From contig PMIV01000029.1 in the NCBI GenBank assembly GCA_003158355.1, positions 5,309 through 14,967 of the forward strand: 9,659 nucleotides of DNA. Direction: 5' to 3'. Below the pieces are notes generated by a model that searched no databases, was not told where the DNA came from, and was given only the letters and a program-made list of their open reading frames with translations. The stretch comes from Anaerolineaceae bacterium. GTDB taxonomy: Bacteria > Chloroflexota > Anaerolineae > Anaerolineales > Anaerolineaceae. The translations under genes were made by a program, and so were the position numbers. Shown in pieces: positions 1 to 5,799 of the stretch; position 1 is the first letter of the stretch; every line of letters begins with the position of its first letter.

Positions 1-583
1 CAGCATCGATACCCCACAGCCAGGCCAGGAAACGCTTCTGCACTTTGGGCTGCCAATCGTAGCACAAGAAGGCGGCCAGGAAAAAGGGAACGTATACGGT
101 GATGAACACCGGGATTGCTCCCCACCAGGTGTACACCCAGTGAAAAGCCGGCGTTTTGGCCAGGAAGATTTCAAAGATTGAGAAACCTGCTGCGTTTACA
201 ATTGCGAAGAAAATTCGGTTGTTGATGCCCAGGATCTTTTTCTTAGGATCAGCGGGTAAGAGTTTGCTCAGTGCCAATCCGGCTATTGCAAACATCAGAC
301 TCAATTCTACGCCGACGCCGATTAAAAGGAGAAAGGCTGTTCCTGAGGGGACAGTCCAGAGCGCATTACCACTGAAATGCTGGATCAGGCCATTGATAAT
401 TTCGACAAACCAGTGAACTCCATACAACGCCAAACCGGCGGCAATCGCTTTATAGTTCTTTTTGGAATACTCGTTGGCATAAATATAAGCGACCACTGCC
501 AGCATGAAGATCACGTACCATTGGAAATTAGCTCCGCTGCGCAAAATCCCCAGCGCCTGTTGCGTGAGTTCTGGTTGATTCAT
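1..583 (-). CDS. Unrecognised polytopic membrane protein (C-terminus beyond the window)
   Basis: The frame is open from ATG at 583 down to the left edge, giving 194 residues without a stop, so the 3' end is missing. A GGAG sits 6 to 9 nt before the ATG in the minus-strand leader, which fixes the start. At least five hydrophobic segments are visible, at about residues 21-37, 46-67, 82-108, 123-142 and 152-174. They are joined by short charged loops such as a KKNYK stretch near 41 and DPKKK near 112. Aromatic residues are abundant (HWF near 57, HWVYTWW near 148). There is no signal-peptide cleavage site and no motif I can tie to a known transporter or enzyme family. It is divergent from the LysM-M23 gene, with 137 bp between the starts. 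It is certainly a real coding gene by its composition, but I do not recognise the family and assign no function. Confidence 0.85.
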   Translation of the reverse strand, partial: MNQPELTQQALGILRSGANFQWYVIFMLAVVAYIYANEYSKKNYKAIAAGLALYGVHWFVEIINGLIQHFSGNALWTVPSGTAFLLLIGVGVELSLMFAIAGLALSKLLPADPKKKILGINNRIFFAIVNAAGFSIFEIFLAKTPAFHWVYTWWGAIPVFITVYVPFFLAAFLCYDWQPKVQKRFLAWLWGIDA

Positions 584-622
584 TTGTTTTCTCCATAAAA
601 TATTGAGTGGTTTTCTGATTTA

Positions 623-631
623 ATTGTAGCA
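623..631 (-). promoter_or_regulatory. Candidate extended -10 promoter element for the leftward membrane protein gene
   Basis: Read on the minus strand this is TGCTACAAT, an extended -10 (TGn followed by TACAAT). It lies about 40 nt before the ATG at 583. No good -35 hexamer stands 17 nt upstream, which an extended -10 can tolerate. Placement is by inspection only. Confidence 0.35.
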
Positions 632-683
632 TCAGTTTTTGGGAGATTATTGGATTTTTAGGTATATACTTTCTGTTTCAAGC

Positions 684-712
684 CTTCCAAAAATAGCAGA
701 ACTGCTTACAAT
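684..712 (+). promoter_or_regulatory. Candidate promoter of the LysM-M23 gene with embedded palindrome
   Basis: TACAAT at 707-712 is a good -10 candidate. A weak -35 (CTTCCA, 684-689) lies 17 nt upstream. The spacer contains the palindrome AGCAGAACTGCT at 695-706, directly abutting the -10, where a repressor would block RNA polymerase. Transcription from this -10 would start at about 719-721, that is at the ATG of the gene itself. An alternative weak promoter, TTGGGA (639-644) and TATATA (663-668), would give a leader of about 45 nt. Confidence 0.35.
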
Positions 713-720
713 CAAAAGAT

Positions 721-2199
721 ATGAAATTTGCCGCCGTTCGAATCTTTATCGCAGCCGCGATTGTGGCTTCATTTGTTGGTGCCTGTCTTACTCCAAAAAC
801 AGTTCAGGCGCAGTCCTCCGGGTTGATCTATGTTGTACAGAAAGATGATACGCTGTATTCCATCAGTCAATATTTCCATACCTCCACACTGCGCATTCAA
901 TTAACGAACTACCTCACCGACGCGGACGTGATCAACCCCGGTAAACGGCTGATCATTCCCGGTTTTAATGATCTTTCCGGCACACTCACCCCGGTAAAGA
1001 TCGGTATTGGCGATACTGCCCTCAGCCTCATGCGGCAGAGCCGCTCGAATTCAGCCTCTTTTACCCGCATCAATTTTCTTACCAGCGCCAGCGCCATCGT
1101 GGTTGGACAAAAATTGTTCACAATTTCGAAGGAAGCCAGCAACAATATTCGTGTGCCCGTCACCGACAGCGGCCTCACCGGGCTTGAGCTGGCAGCCAAA
1201 AACAATACCAATCCGTGGACAATGGCGGAATATAACGCAACGATCGGCCCCTGGTATTTAATTCCCAACGATATTCTGTTTCTGCCTTCCAGTTCCGGCA
1301 GCAGTTCGAATGAGATCTTACCCGGCGTGGAAGAAATCACTGCCACCGGTTTGAGCCAGGGGAAAACCTTAGCGCTAATCGCCAAAGGCTCCGGTGCAGC
1401 AGCAATGGCCGGTAATCTGAACTTTACCGTGACCGATATTTCCAAAGAACAGGAAGAACAAAATGCTACCCCTCCGGTGGTTTCAGCGATCGCCCCCACC
1501 AAGAATCTGGCTGCACCGCTCACTTTCTTTCAGCAAACCGACGGATCGGCCGAAGCCCTGCAGGGAGTTCCGCGCATGTCCGTTCCGGGTGCTGCCACAT
1601 TAACCCTGACCACCAAAGACAGTGACGGCCACAGTTATTCCATCGACCAAAACCTGATGATCAAAGCAATGGATTATGGTTTCGATTCGCCCATGCAGGT
1701 TTCGGATAATGTGATCGACCCCAAGGTAACCGAGCCGGAAGATGCTTTCGTCTTCAACCTGGTGGCACCGTTCACGGAGACCAAGCTGTGGAATGGCGCC
1801 TTTACGCCCCCAACCACCACACCCACCTGCCTGACAGACACTTTCGGCAGACTGCGTTCTTTTAACCAAAGTAACTGGATCTACTACCACTCCGGTTTTG
1901 ATTTTTGCGGCGGTAACGGCGACAAGATCTTTGCGGCCGCTGATGGTACGGTCATCTATACTGGCGAACTGACCGTACGCGGCAACGCCACCATCATCGA
2001 CCACGGCCACGGCCTGTATACCGGTTACTACCACCAATCCAAGATCGAGGTCAGCAAAGGGCAAAAAGTGACAGCCGGCCAGGAAATTGGCCTCATCGGC
2101 TCCACTGGCCGGGTCACCGGACCTCATTTACATTTAGATGTTTTCGTTGGCGGGGTTCAAGTCGACCCAACGGAATGGCTGAACGGAACGATCCCTTAG
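721..2199 (+). CDS. Exported LysM-M23 peptidoglycan endopeptidase
   Basis: This 492-residue protein is an exported zinc peptidase predicted to cut peptide cross-links in cell-wall peptidoglycan. Residues 1-30 form a signal peptide. Cleavage may follow VQA at 30; Cys22 after FVGA is a poor lipobox, so lipidation is possible but less likely. A LysM domain spans about 36-81 (GDTLYSI-like KDDTLYSIS start, NPGKRLIIP end). Two degenerate LysM-like stretches follow at about 93-136 and 147-190. A linker runs to about 365. The C-terminal M23 domain (about 370-485) has all key residues: HSGFD gives zinc ligands H390 and D394, GPHLHLD gives H469 (catalytic) and H471 (zinc), and YYH gives catalytic H438. 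C370 and C396 could form a disulfide. The ATG lacks a Shine-Dalgarno. The stop overlaps that of the convergent mutarotase-like gene. The family call is secure; the exact bond cut is not known. Confidence 0.95.
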   Translation: MKFAAVRIFIAAAIVASFVGACLTPKTVQAQSSGLIYVVQKDDTLYSISQYFHTSTLRIQLTNYLTDADVINPGKRLIIPGFNDLSGTLTPVKIGIGDTALSLMRQSRSNSASFTRINFLTSASAIVVGQKLFTISKEASNNIRVPVTDSGLTGLELAAKNNTNPWTMAEYNATIGPWYLIPNDILFLPSSSGSSSNEILPGVEEITATGLSQGKTLALIAKGSGAAAMAGNLNFTVTDISKEQEEQNATPPVVSAIAPTKNLAAPLTFFQQTDGSAEALQGVPRMSVPGAATLTLTTKDSDGHSYSIDQNLMIKAMDYGFDSPMQVSDNVIDPKVTEPEDAFVFNLVAPFTETKLWNGAFTPPTTTPTCLTDTFGRLRSFNQSNWIYYHSGFDFCGGNGDKIFAAADGTVIYTGELTVRGNATIIDHGHGLYTGYYHQSKIEVSKGQKVTAGQEIGLIGSTGRVTGPHLHLDVFVGGVQVDPTEWLNGTIP

Positions 2200-3056
2200 T
2201 CCAACCCCAACGAGGCCAAAGTTCCTTTTTTCAATTCCCATTCTTCCAGGTGGGTCACTGCTTCACCCGGCTGCAGTGTGGTTAACTTGCCGAGCGTCTC
2301 CAACTCAATGAAGGTATCCTTTACATAACATTGCAAATTCGAGTTGAAATCTCCGTAGTCTTCCGGTTTTAACACAGTAAAACGTTTGATCAATACCCAT
2401 CCCTCAGAAAACTCAATGGCTGCCCAACCCACCGGTGAAAATATTCCCACCTTTAATGCCGTATCATCCGGAGTGGCGTCAATTTCAACGCAGGTATTTT
2501 CCAGGTGAAACCGTTTATCTTGCAGACGGCTGTACGGCCAGAGAACCAGATTGCGGTTAGGTAAATATTCATTTACTGCGATCTGACCTTTGGCCATTGG
2601 CAGATGTGCTTTGCTGCCCATACGGAATTGCGTGATGGCCCAGGGTAATATCTGCAGTGGTTTCGTACCCAGGTTCTTAATTTGATGCATCAGGGCGGCC
2701 TTAGGCCCCGCCTGATCCAGGATCACTTCCAACTGCCGCTGGTAATGGGTCTCAAGGTAATGGCTTTCGTGCTGAATTCGCAGTCCGTTAGGGATCTCTT
2801 CCACTTCTGCACTCAAATGGTCGGGCAAATAAGTGACTTCAGGGAATTCCGGCCCGGCCCACAAGCGGTGTCCGCCCAGAGGAAAAAAATCACCCTGCGG
2901 AGAATCAAAGTGCACTGTAGGAACTTCTGCCAGCAGGTTTAATCCTGTACCTTTCGGTTCCAGACGCACGATGCGCGGTCCGGCATGGCTGAGCACATCC
3001 ATTGAAAAAAAAGAGTTAGAAATTGAGCGAGTGGAATAACCATAGAAATCAGTCAT
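2196..3056 (-). CDS. Galactose-mutarotase-fold protein (DUF4380-like)
   Basis: The protein has 286 residues and resembles the beta-sandwich aldose 1-epimerase superfamily, closest in pattern to DUF4380-type proteins. It is predicted to be cytoplasmic, since no signal peptide is visible. Supporting motifs are GGHRLWAGPE at residues 61-70, a central strand segment LPWAITQF, and a C-terminal FIELETLGKLTTLQPGE segment (249-265) followed by EEWEL. In this superfamily a carboxylate near the C-terminal half acts with a histidine on sugar rings; the Glu pair at 251 and 253 is a candidate, which is inference. I chose ATG 3056 because AGGA stands 6 nt upstream. A TTG 33 nt further upstream also keeps the frame open but has no ribosome site. 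It is convergent with and overlaps the M23 gene by 4 bp, and is divergent from the NIF3-like gene, with which it shares a palindrome-containing gap. Its substrate is unknown. Confidence 0.8.
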   Translation of the reverse strand: MTDFYGYSTRSISNSFFSMDVLSHAGPRIVRLEPKGTGLNLLAEVPTVHFDSPQGDFFPLGGHRLWAGPEFPEVTYLPDHLSAEVEEIPNGLRIQHESHYLETHYQRQLEVILDQAGPKAALMHQIKNLGTKPLQILPWAITQFRMGSKAHLPMAKGQIAVNEYLPNRNLVLWPYSRLQDKRFHLENTCVEIDATPDDTALKVGIFSPVGWAAIEFSEGWVLIKRFTVLKPEDYGDFNSNLQCYVKDTFIELETLGKLTTLQPGEAVTHLEEWELKKGTLASLGLD

Positions 3057-3074
3057 ATAGAATCCTTTGTCATA

Positions 3075-3084
3075 AGAAATGGAT
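3075..3084 (+). promoter_or_regulatory. Third copy of the AGAAATGGAT half-site
   Basis: The sequence AGAAATGGAT repeats exactly the right arm of the palindrome at 3106-3128, in the same orientation and 44 bp away start to start, roughly four helical turns. It lies between the putative leftward -10 and the start codon of the mutarotase-like gene, a common place for an auxiliary operator. Confidence 0.5.
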
Positions 3085-3091
3085 TGCAAAT

Positions 3092-3120
3092 GTTATATTC
3101 ATTTTATCCATTTCTTGCAG
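3092..3120 (-). promoter_or_regulatory. Candidate promoter of the mutarotase-like gene
   Basis: On the minus strand TATAAC (3092-3097) is a plausible -10. A 17-nt spacer leads to CTGCAA (3115-3120), a weak -35. The 10-3-10 palindrome covers the -35 and most of the spacer, so a protein bound there would interfere with this promoter. Placement is by eye. Confidence 0.35.
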
Positions 3121-3128
3121 AAATGGAT
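3106..3128. promoter_or_regulatory. Perfect 10-3-10 inverted repeat, likely operator
   Basis: ATCCATTTCT (3106-3115) and AGAAATGGAT (3119-3128) are exact reverse complements around a 3-nt TGC spacer. It sits midway in the 126-bp gap between two divergent genes and overlaps candidate promoter elements of both. There is no U-tract, so it does not look like a terminator. A dimeric helix-turn-helix regulator is the natural reader, but no regulator gene is present in the window. Confidence 0.65.
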
Positions 3129-3143
3129 CATTTTGCTTATGAT
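3115..3143 (+). promoter_or_regulatory. Candidate promoter of the NIF3/CutA-like gene
   Basis: TTGCAG (3115-3120) and TATGAT (3138-3143) are separated by 17 nt. The -10 matches the consensus at five of six positions, the -35 at three. The -35 overlaps the right part of the palindrome. The resulting leader would be about 30 nt and contains the Shine-Dalgarno AAGGAG at 3169-3174. Confidence 0.4.
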
Positions 3144-3182
3144 TGATCTACCCAAAAGACATCCTTACAAGGAGTATTTTTT

Positions 3183-3527
3183 ATGAATGTCTCTCCCTTC
3201 TTCAAACTTGAGATCTTTGCTCCGGCAGAAGCTGTCGATGAAATTCTTGAAGCCCTGCATTCCGCTCAGGCCGGGATCATTGGCAATTATGATCACTGCA
3301 GTTCCATCAGCCAGGTAGAGGGCAGCTATCGTCCATTGGAGGGATCCACACCGGCGGTGGGTGAAGTGGGCAAGCTTTATTACGGCGGCGAATGCAAGAT
3401 CGAGGTCAACTGCCGCGAAGAATATTTAATAGCCGCCATCCAGGCAGTACGCGAAGTGCACCCCTATGAAGAGCCGGTCATCAACGTGATCCTGCTGGCC
3501 AACGCCCGCTACGGCGCAACCATGTGA
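3183..3527 (+). CDS. Stand-alone NIF3/YqfO-insert, CutA-like small protein
   Basis: This 114-residue protein matches the small alpha/beta (PII/CutA-like) domain that is inserted in the longer YqfO-type members of the NIF3 dinuclear-metal family, here encoded alone. Key visible motifs are GNYDHCS (residues 34-40), YRPLEGSTP (49-57) and the hallmark HPYEEP (93-98). The N-terminal strand and helix (FKLEIFAP, then a DEILEALHSAQAG helix) and the second helix before HPYEEP give the expected beta-alpha-beta order. Family members form trimers or similar oligomers; the biochemical role is not settled, and databases often label such proteins vaguely as NIF3-like or even 'RtxA' by mistake. The start is fixed by AAGGAG 8 nt before ATG. 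The metal-binding halves of full NIF3 are absent, and no partner NIF3 gene is in the window. Transcription probably ends at the hairpin just after the stop. Confidence 0.85.
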   Translation: MNVSPFFKLEIFAPAEAVDEILEALHSAQAGIIGNYDHCSSISQVEGSYRPLEGSTPAVGEVGKLYYGGECKIEVNCREEYLIAAIQAVREVHPYEEPVINVILLANARYGATM

Positions 3528-3530
3528 TAT

Positions 3531-3561
3531 AAAAAAACTCCCGCCAAATGTGCGGGAGTTT
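3531..3561. terminator. Bidirectional intrinsic terminator between convergent genes
   Basis: AAACTCCCGC (3535-3544) pairs perfectly with GCGGGAGTTT (3552-3561) around a 7-nt loop. The seven A residues at 3531-3537 give a strong U-tract for leftward transcripts from the lipoprotein gene. The rightward side has only a short TTTATGTTT, so it is weaker for the NIF3-like gene. Confidence 0.85.
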
Positions 3562-3590
3562 ATGTTTAAAGAAATCAGGTTGGGTTAAGG

Positions 3591-5651
3591 TCACCGGGGA
3601 ACAGTGACTGAAAGCACATTCGAATACATCGTGCAGCTCGATGTTTCATAAGAACACACCTGATAGTAGTACGTCCCATCAGCCAAGCCGGTTGTGGACC
3701 ATGCTAATGTCGAAGAGGACACTTGCGATAGATCGGAGAATGTTCCTGTATTGGTACCTGTTCCAAAAATATGATATGCACTGAAAGTTGGTGAACTTGG
3801 ATCTGGCCCTACCCAGGTTAAGTTGACATTGCTGCCCGTACCGCCGATGCTTAAAACAAGGGATGAACCAAAGGTAAAGTTAAACACAGGAGAATATACG
3901 GTACAGGTTGATCCGTTATATGCGCAGACAGTGAAGTGATAAGACGTACCTGTGGTTCCGGTAACAGTCGCGGTAGAAGATGTGGTAGATACTACTGGAG
4001 GTAACACACCTGCTGCACCCAGCGTCGGCGAAGCCACTGTATCGGAATACAGCACTCTGTAATCAGTAAACGGCCCGCCTACGGGGGCGAATGTAAGCGA
4101 AGCACTGCCCGAACTGGTATCGACAATGCCGGTTATGGTTATCTTGCCAAAGGTGAATGACTTGGCAACCGAAAGTACGCTGCAGGTGCTGCCGTAGACT
4201 TTGCAAATTTGCACGTAATACTGGGTTCCGGGGGTCCCGCTGATGGCGGCCGTCTTCGTGGCCTCTACACTTGTCGCTACCACATCGGTAGAGACAGCCG
4301 GGGGATTCGTCTTCGAAAGCAGCACTTTATAACCGTCCGGGAATGTCCCGGTGGTTGTCCAGGTGACACTGGCAGTGCCCGTTCCGGTATCTTTAACTTC
4401 AGGAGTCGAGATTGTGGCCGGGTCAGGCGTTAATACAACATCCATTGGGAGTGAATAGTAGGTGCAGGTACTTCCGTTATATTTGCACACGGTTACATGA
4501 TAGGTCATCCCCGGTATACCCGAAATAGGAGCGCTGGTTACACCGGCCGCAACATACGACTGACCGTCGCTCAAAGCCAAAGTGGGTGATGCTACAGTTT
4601 TCGAGTACAAGACTGCGAACCCGTTCGGGAAATCACCGGTAGGCGCCCAAACGACATTGGCTGAACCCAAGGTTGTATTGTCAATACGTGTGATCGAGAT
4701 GGTTGATCCATCCGGAGTGGCCGTGGGAACTGCGGTCGGAGCTGTGCCGGAGTAGGCGAATGTATACGAATTGGAGTAAATATCACAGGTCGTATCGCTG
4801 CGCCGGCAAACACGGTAGTAATATGTCGTACCTGTTGTTCCGTCCACATATGCGGATCGAGCTGTGCTGTCAGAAACGATGTAATACGGATAGCCGCCGA
4901 CGTAAGGCAGTGTATACGAGGTGGAATATACGATATCAAATCCGCTGGAGAATGTTCCGGTTGCAGTCCAGACAATCTTGGCCTTTCCGGTGGCGGATTC
5001 AGTAATGCTGGTGATTGTGATCCCAGAAGAGGAAGATACCGCAGTACCACTGCTGTCATAAGAACCGGCAGTTGAGGTGGATGTGGCTGAAGTAGAAGAA
5101 GAACCGGAATAGGTTTTTACCGGAGTAGCGGTCGGAATATTCCGAAGGGCAAAAATAGCCAGATTACTGTAGACATCACAGGTATTATTGACCGCCCGAC
5201 AAACACGCAGATAATAGATCTTACCGATCTGAGCGGTAATCAATGCCGACCTGGAAGCCGGATCGCCTGAATAATTATTTAAATCGGTCGGATAAACCGG
5301 GTTCTGGTTGGTGGTTGACCACACAACGATGTAACCGGAGGGAAAATTACCAGAGGGAGTCCAATGCACGATGGCATGTCCCCCACCGATGTCTTCCACC
5401 TGAGTAACAACGATAGAAGCGTTTGAAATGACCGGCGTCGGAGTCGAATACGGTGCAACAGGCGTCGCGGTTACCCCGGAATTTGACGATGCAAACGGCG
5501 TAGCCGTGACATAGACAATCAACGGAACCGGAGTATTAGCTGCCGGTATTAGAGTAGGGATTTGAATTGTTGAATAAGAAGGAGTGAATGTACAACCCAC
5601 AAGAAGGTAGAAAACCCCCAATAAGAATAAGTATTGAATTTTCTTGAACAT
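3591..5651 (-). CDS. Lipoprotein with six Cys-paired Fn3-like modules (shorter paralog)
   Basis: This 686-residue protein begins with a lipoprotein signal peptide ending in LLVGC (Cys20), so it should be anchored in the membrane and face outward. A Pro/Thr-rich tether (about 21-78, several TPxP and TATP units) follows. Six fibronectin-III-like modules lie at about 80-170, 210-300, 314-410, 411-501, 503-595 and 597-686. Each has a Trp or Phe in strand B (xVxWTxTG), a GY/GF strand C, and a strand YYxxVC with a second Cys seven residues on: C151/158, 282/289, 389/396, 483/490, 576/583, 666/673. ATG 5651 is preferred because GGGAG stands 5 nt upstream; an in-frame ATG 30 nt further up lacks a ribosome site and would spoil the signal peptide. 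No enzyme motif is seen; an adhesive or ligand-binding role is inference. It is a tandem paralog of the next upstream gene. Confidence 0.85.
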   Translation of the reverse strand: MFKKIQYLFLLGVFYLLVGCTFTPSYSTIQIPTLIPAANTPVPLIVYVTATPFASSNSGVTATPVAPYSTPTPVISNASIVVTQVEDIGGGHAIVHWTPSGNFPSGYIVVWSTTNQNPVYPTDLNNYSGDPASRSALITAQIGKIYYLRVCRAVNNTCDVYSNLAIFALRNIPTATPVKTYSGSSSTSATSTSTAGSYDSSGTAVSSSSGITITSITESATGKAKIVWTATGTFSSGFDIVYSTSYTLPYVGGYPYYIVSDSTARSAYVDGTTGTTYYYRVCRRSDTTCDIYSNSYTFAYSGTAPTAVPTATPDGSTISITRIDNTTLGSANVVWAPTGDFPNGFAVLYSKTVASPTLALSDGQSYVAAGVTSAPISGIPGMTYHVTVCKYNGSTCTYYSLPMDVVLTPDPATISTPEVKDTGTGTASVTWTTTGTFPDGYKVLLSKTNPPAVSTDVVATSVEATKTAAISGTPGTQYYVQICKVYGSTCSVLSVAKSFTFGKITITGIVDTSSGSASLTFAPVGGPFTDYRVLYSDTVASPTLGAAGVLPPVVSTTSSTATVTGTTGTSYHFTVCAYNGSTCTVYSPVFNFTFGSSLVLSIGGTGSNVNLTWVGPDPSSPTFSAYHIFGTGTNTGTFSDLSQVSSSTLAWSTTGLADGTYYYQVCSYETSSCTMYSNVLSVTVPR
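3594..5414 (-). repeat. Array of six Fn3-like coding modules
   Basis: From 5' to 3' of the gene the modules occupy about 5142-5414, 4752-5024, 4422-4712, 4149-4421, 3867-4145 and 3594-3863. They are diverged at the DNA level but share the pattern GxAxVxW, then FPxGY/F, then GTxGTxYYxxVC-x6-C. The third module best matches module 3 of the upstream paralog, the fifth matches its module 6 and the last matches its module 8. Confidence 0.75.
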
Positions 5652-5685
5652 AACCACTCCCTTTCTCGATTCTAAGAGCATTATT

Positions 5686-5730
5686 ATTATAGATTAGTTT
5701 CTCCTTAATATAATATACATATTTGTAATT
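5686..5730 (-). promoter_or_regulatory. Promoter region of the shorter lipoprotein gene with TACA-N4-TGTA element
   Basis: On the minus strand TATAAT stands at 5686-5691. Exactly 22 nt upstream is a 17-nt AT-rich block (5714-5730) containing TACA-AATA-TGTA. The same block, with one substitution, and the same 22-nt spacing occur before the upstream paralog. No recognisable -35 hexamer is present at 17 nt, which fits an activator-dependent promoter; that last point is inference. Confidence 0.5.
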
Positions 5731-5740
5731 CGGCTACGCG

Positions 5741-5769
5741 AAAAAGGCGATAAAATTATCGCCTTTTCG
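5741..5769 (-). terminator. Intrinsic terminator after the longer lipoprotein gene
   Basis: AAAAGGCGATA (5742-5752) pairs with TATCGCCTTTT (5757-5767) around a 4-nt loop, an 11-bp stem. Read leftward, the stem ends in a run of five T, giving a U-tract partly inside the stem. It lies about 30 nt after the stop of the longer paralog and upstream of the promoter of the shorter one, so the two genes are probably separate transcription units. The stem is nearly symmetrical and could also act rightward. Confidence 0.7.
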
Positions 5770-5799
5770 AGTACGGAAATTTGCTTAACATTCTCAAGA

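Noticed and set aside
909..2127. Long minus-strand open frames inside the LysM-M23 gene (909-1523 and 1600-2127)
   Set aside because: They lie antisense to a gene with a full set of M23 and LysM motifs, lack ribosome sites, and their translations show no family signature.
3057..3089. Upstream TTG start for the mutarotase-like protein
   Set aside because: The ATG at 3056 has AGGA at good spacing, and the extra 11 residues would run across the half-site at 3075-3084.
3106..3128. Palindrome read as a terminator
   Set aside because: It has no U-tract on either strand and lies between two divergent starts, not after a stop.
4592..5059. Minus-strand frame overlapping the shorter lipoprotein in another phase
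   Set aside because: It is a shadow of the repetitive, Ser/Thr-rich coding sequence; the in-phase product has a signal peptide and repeated modules.
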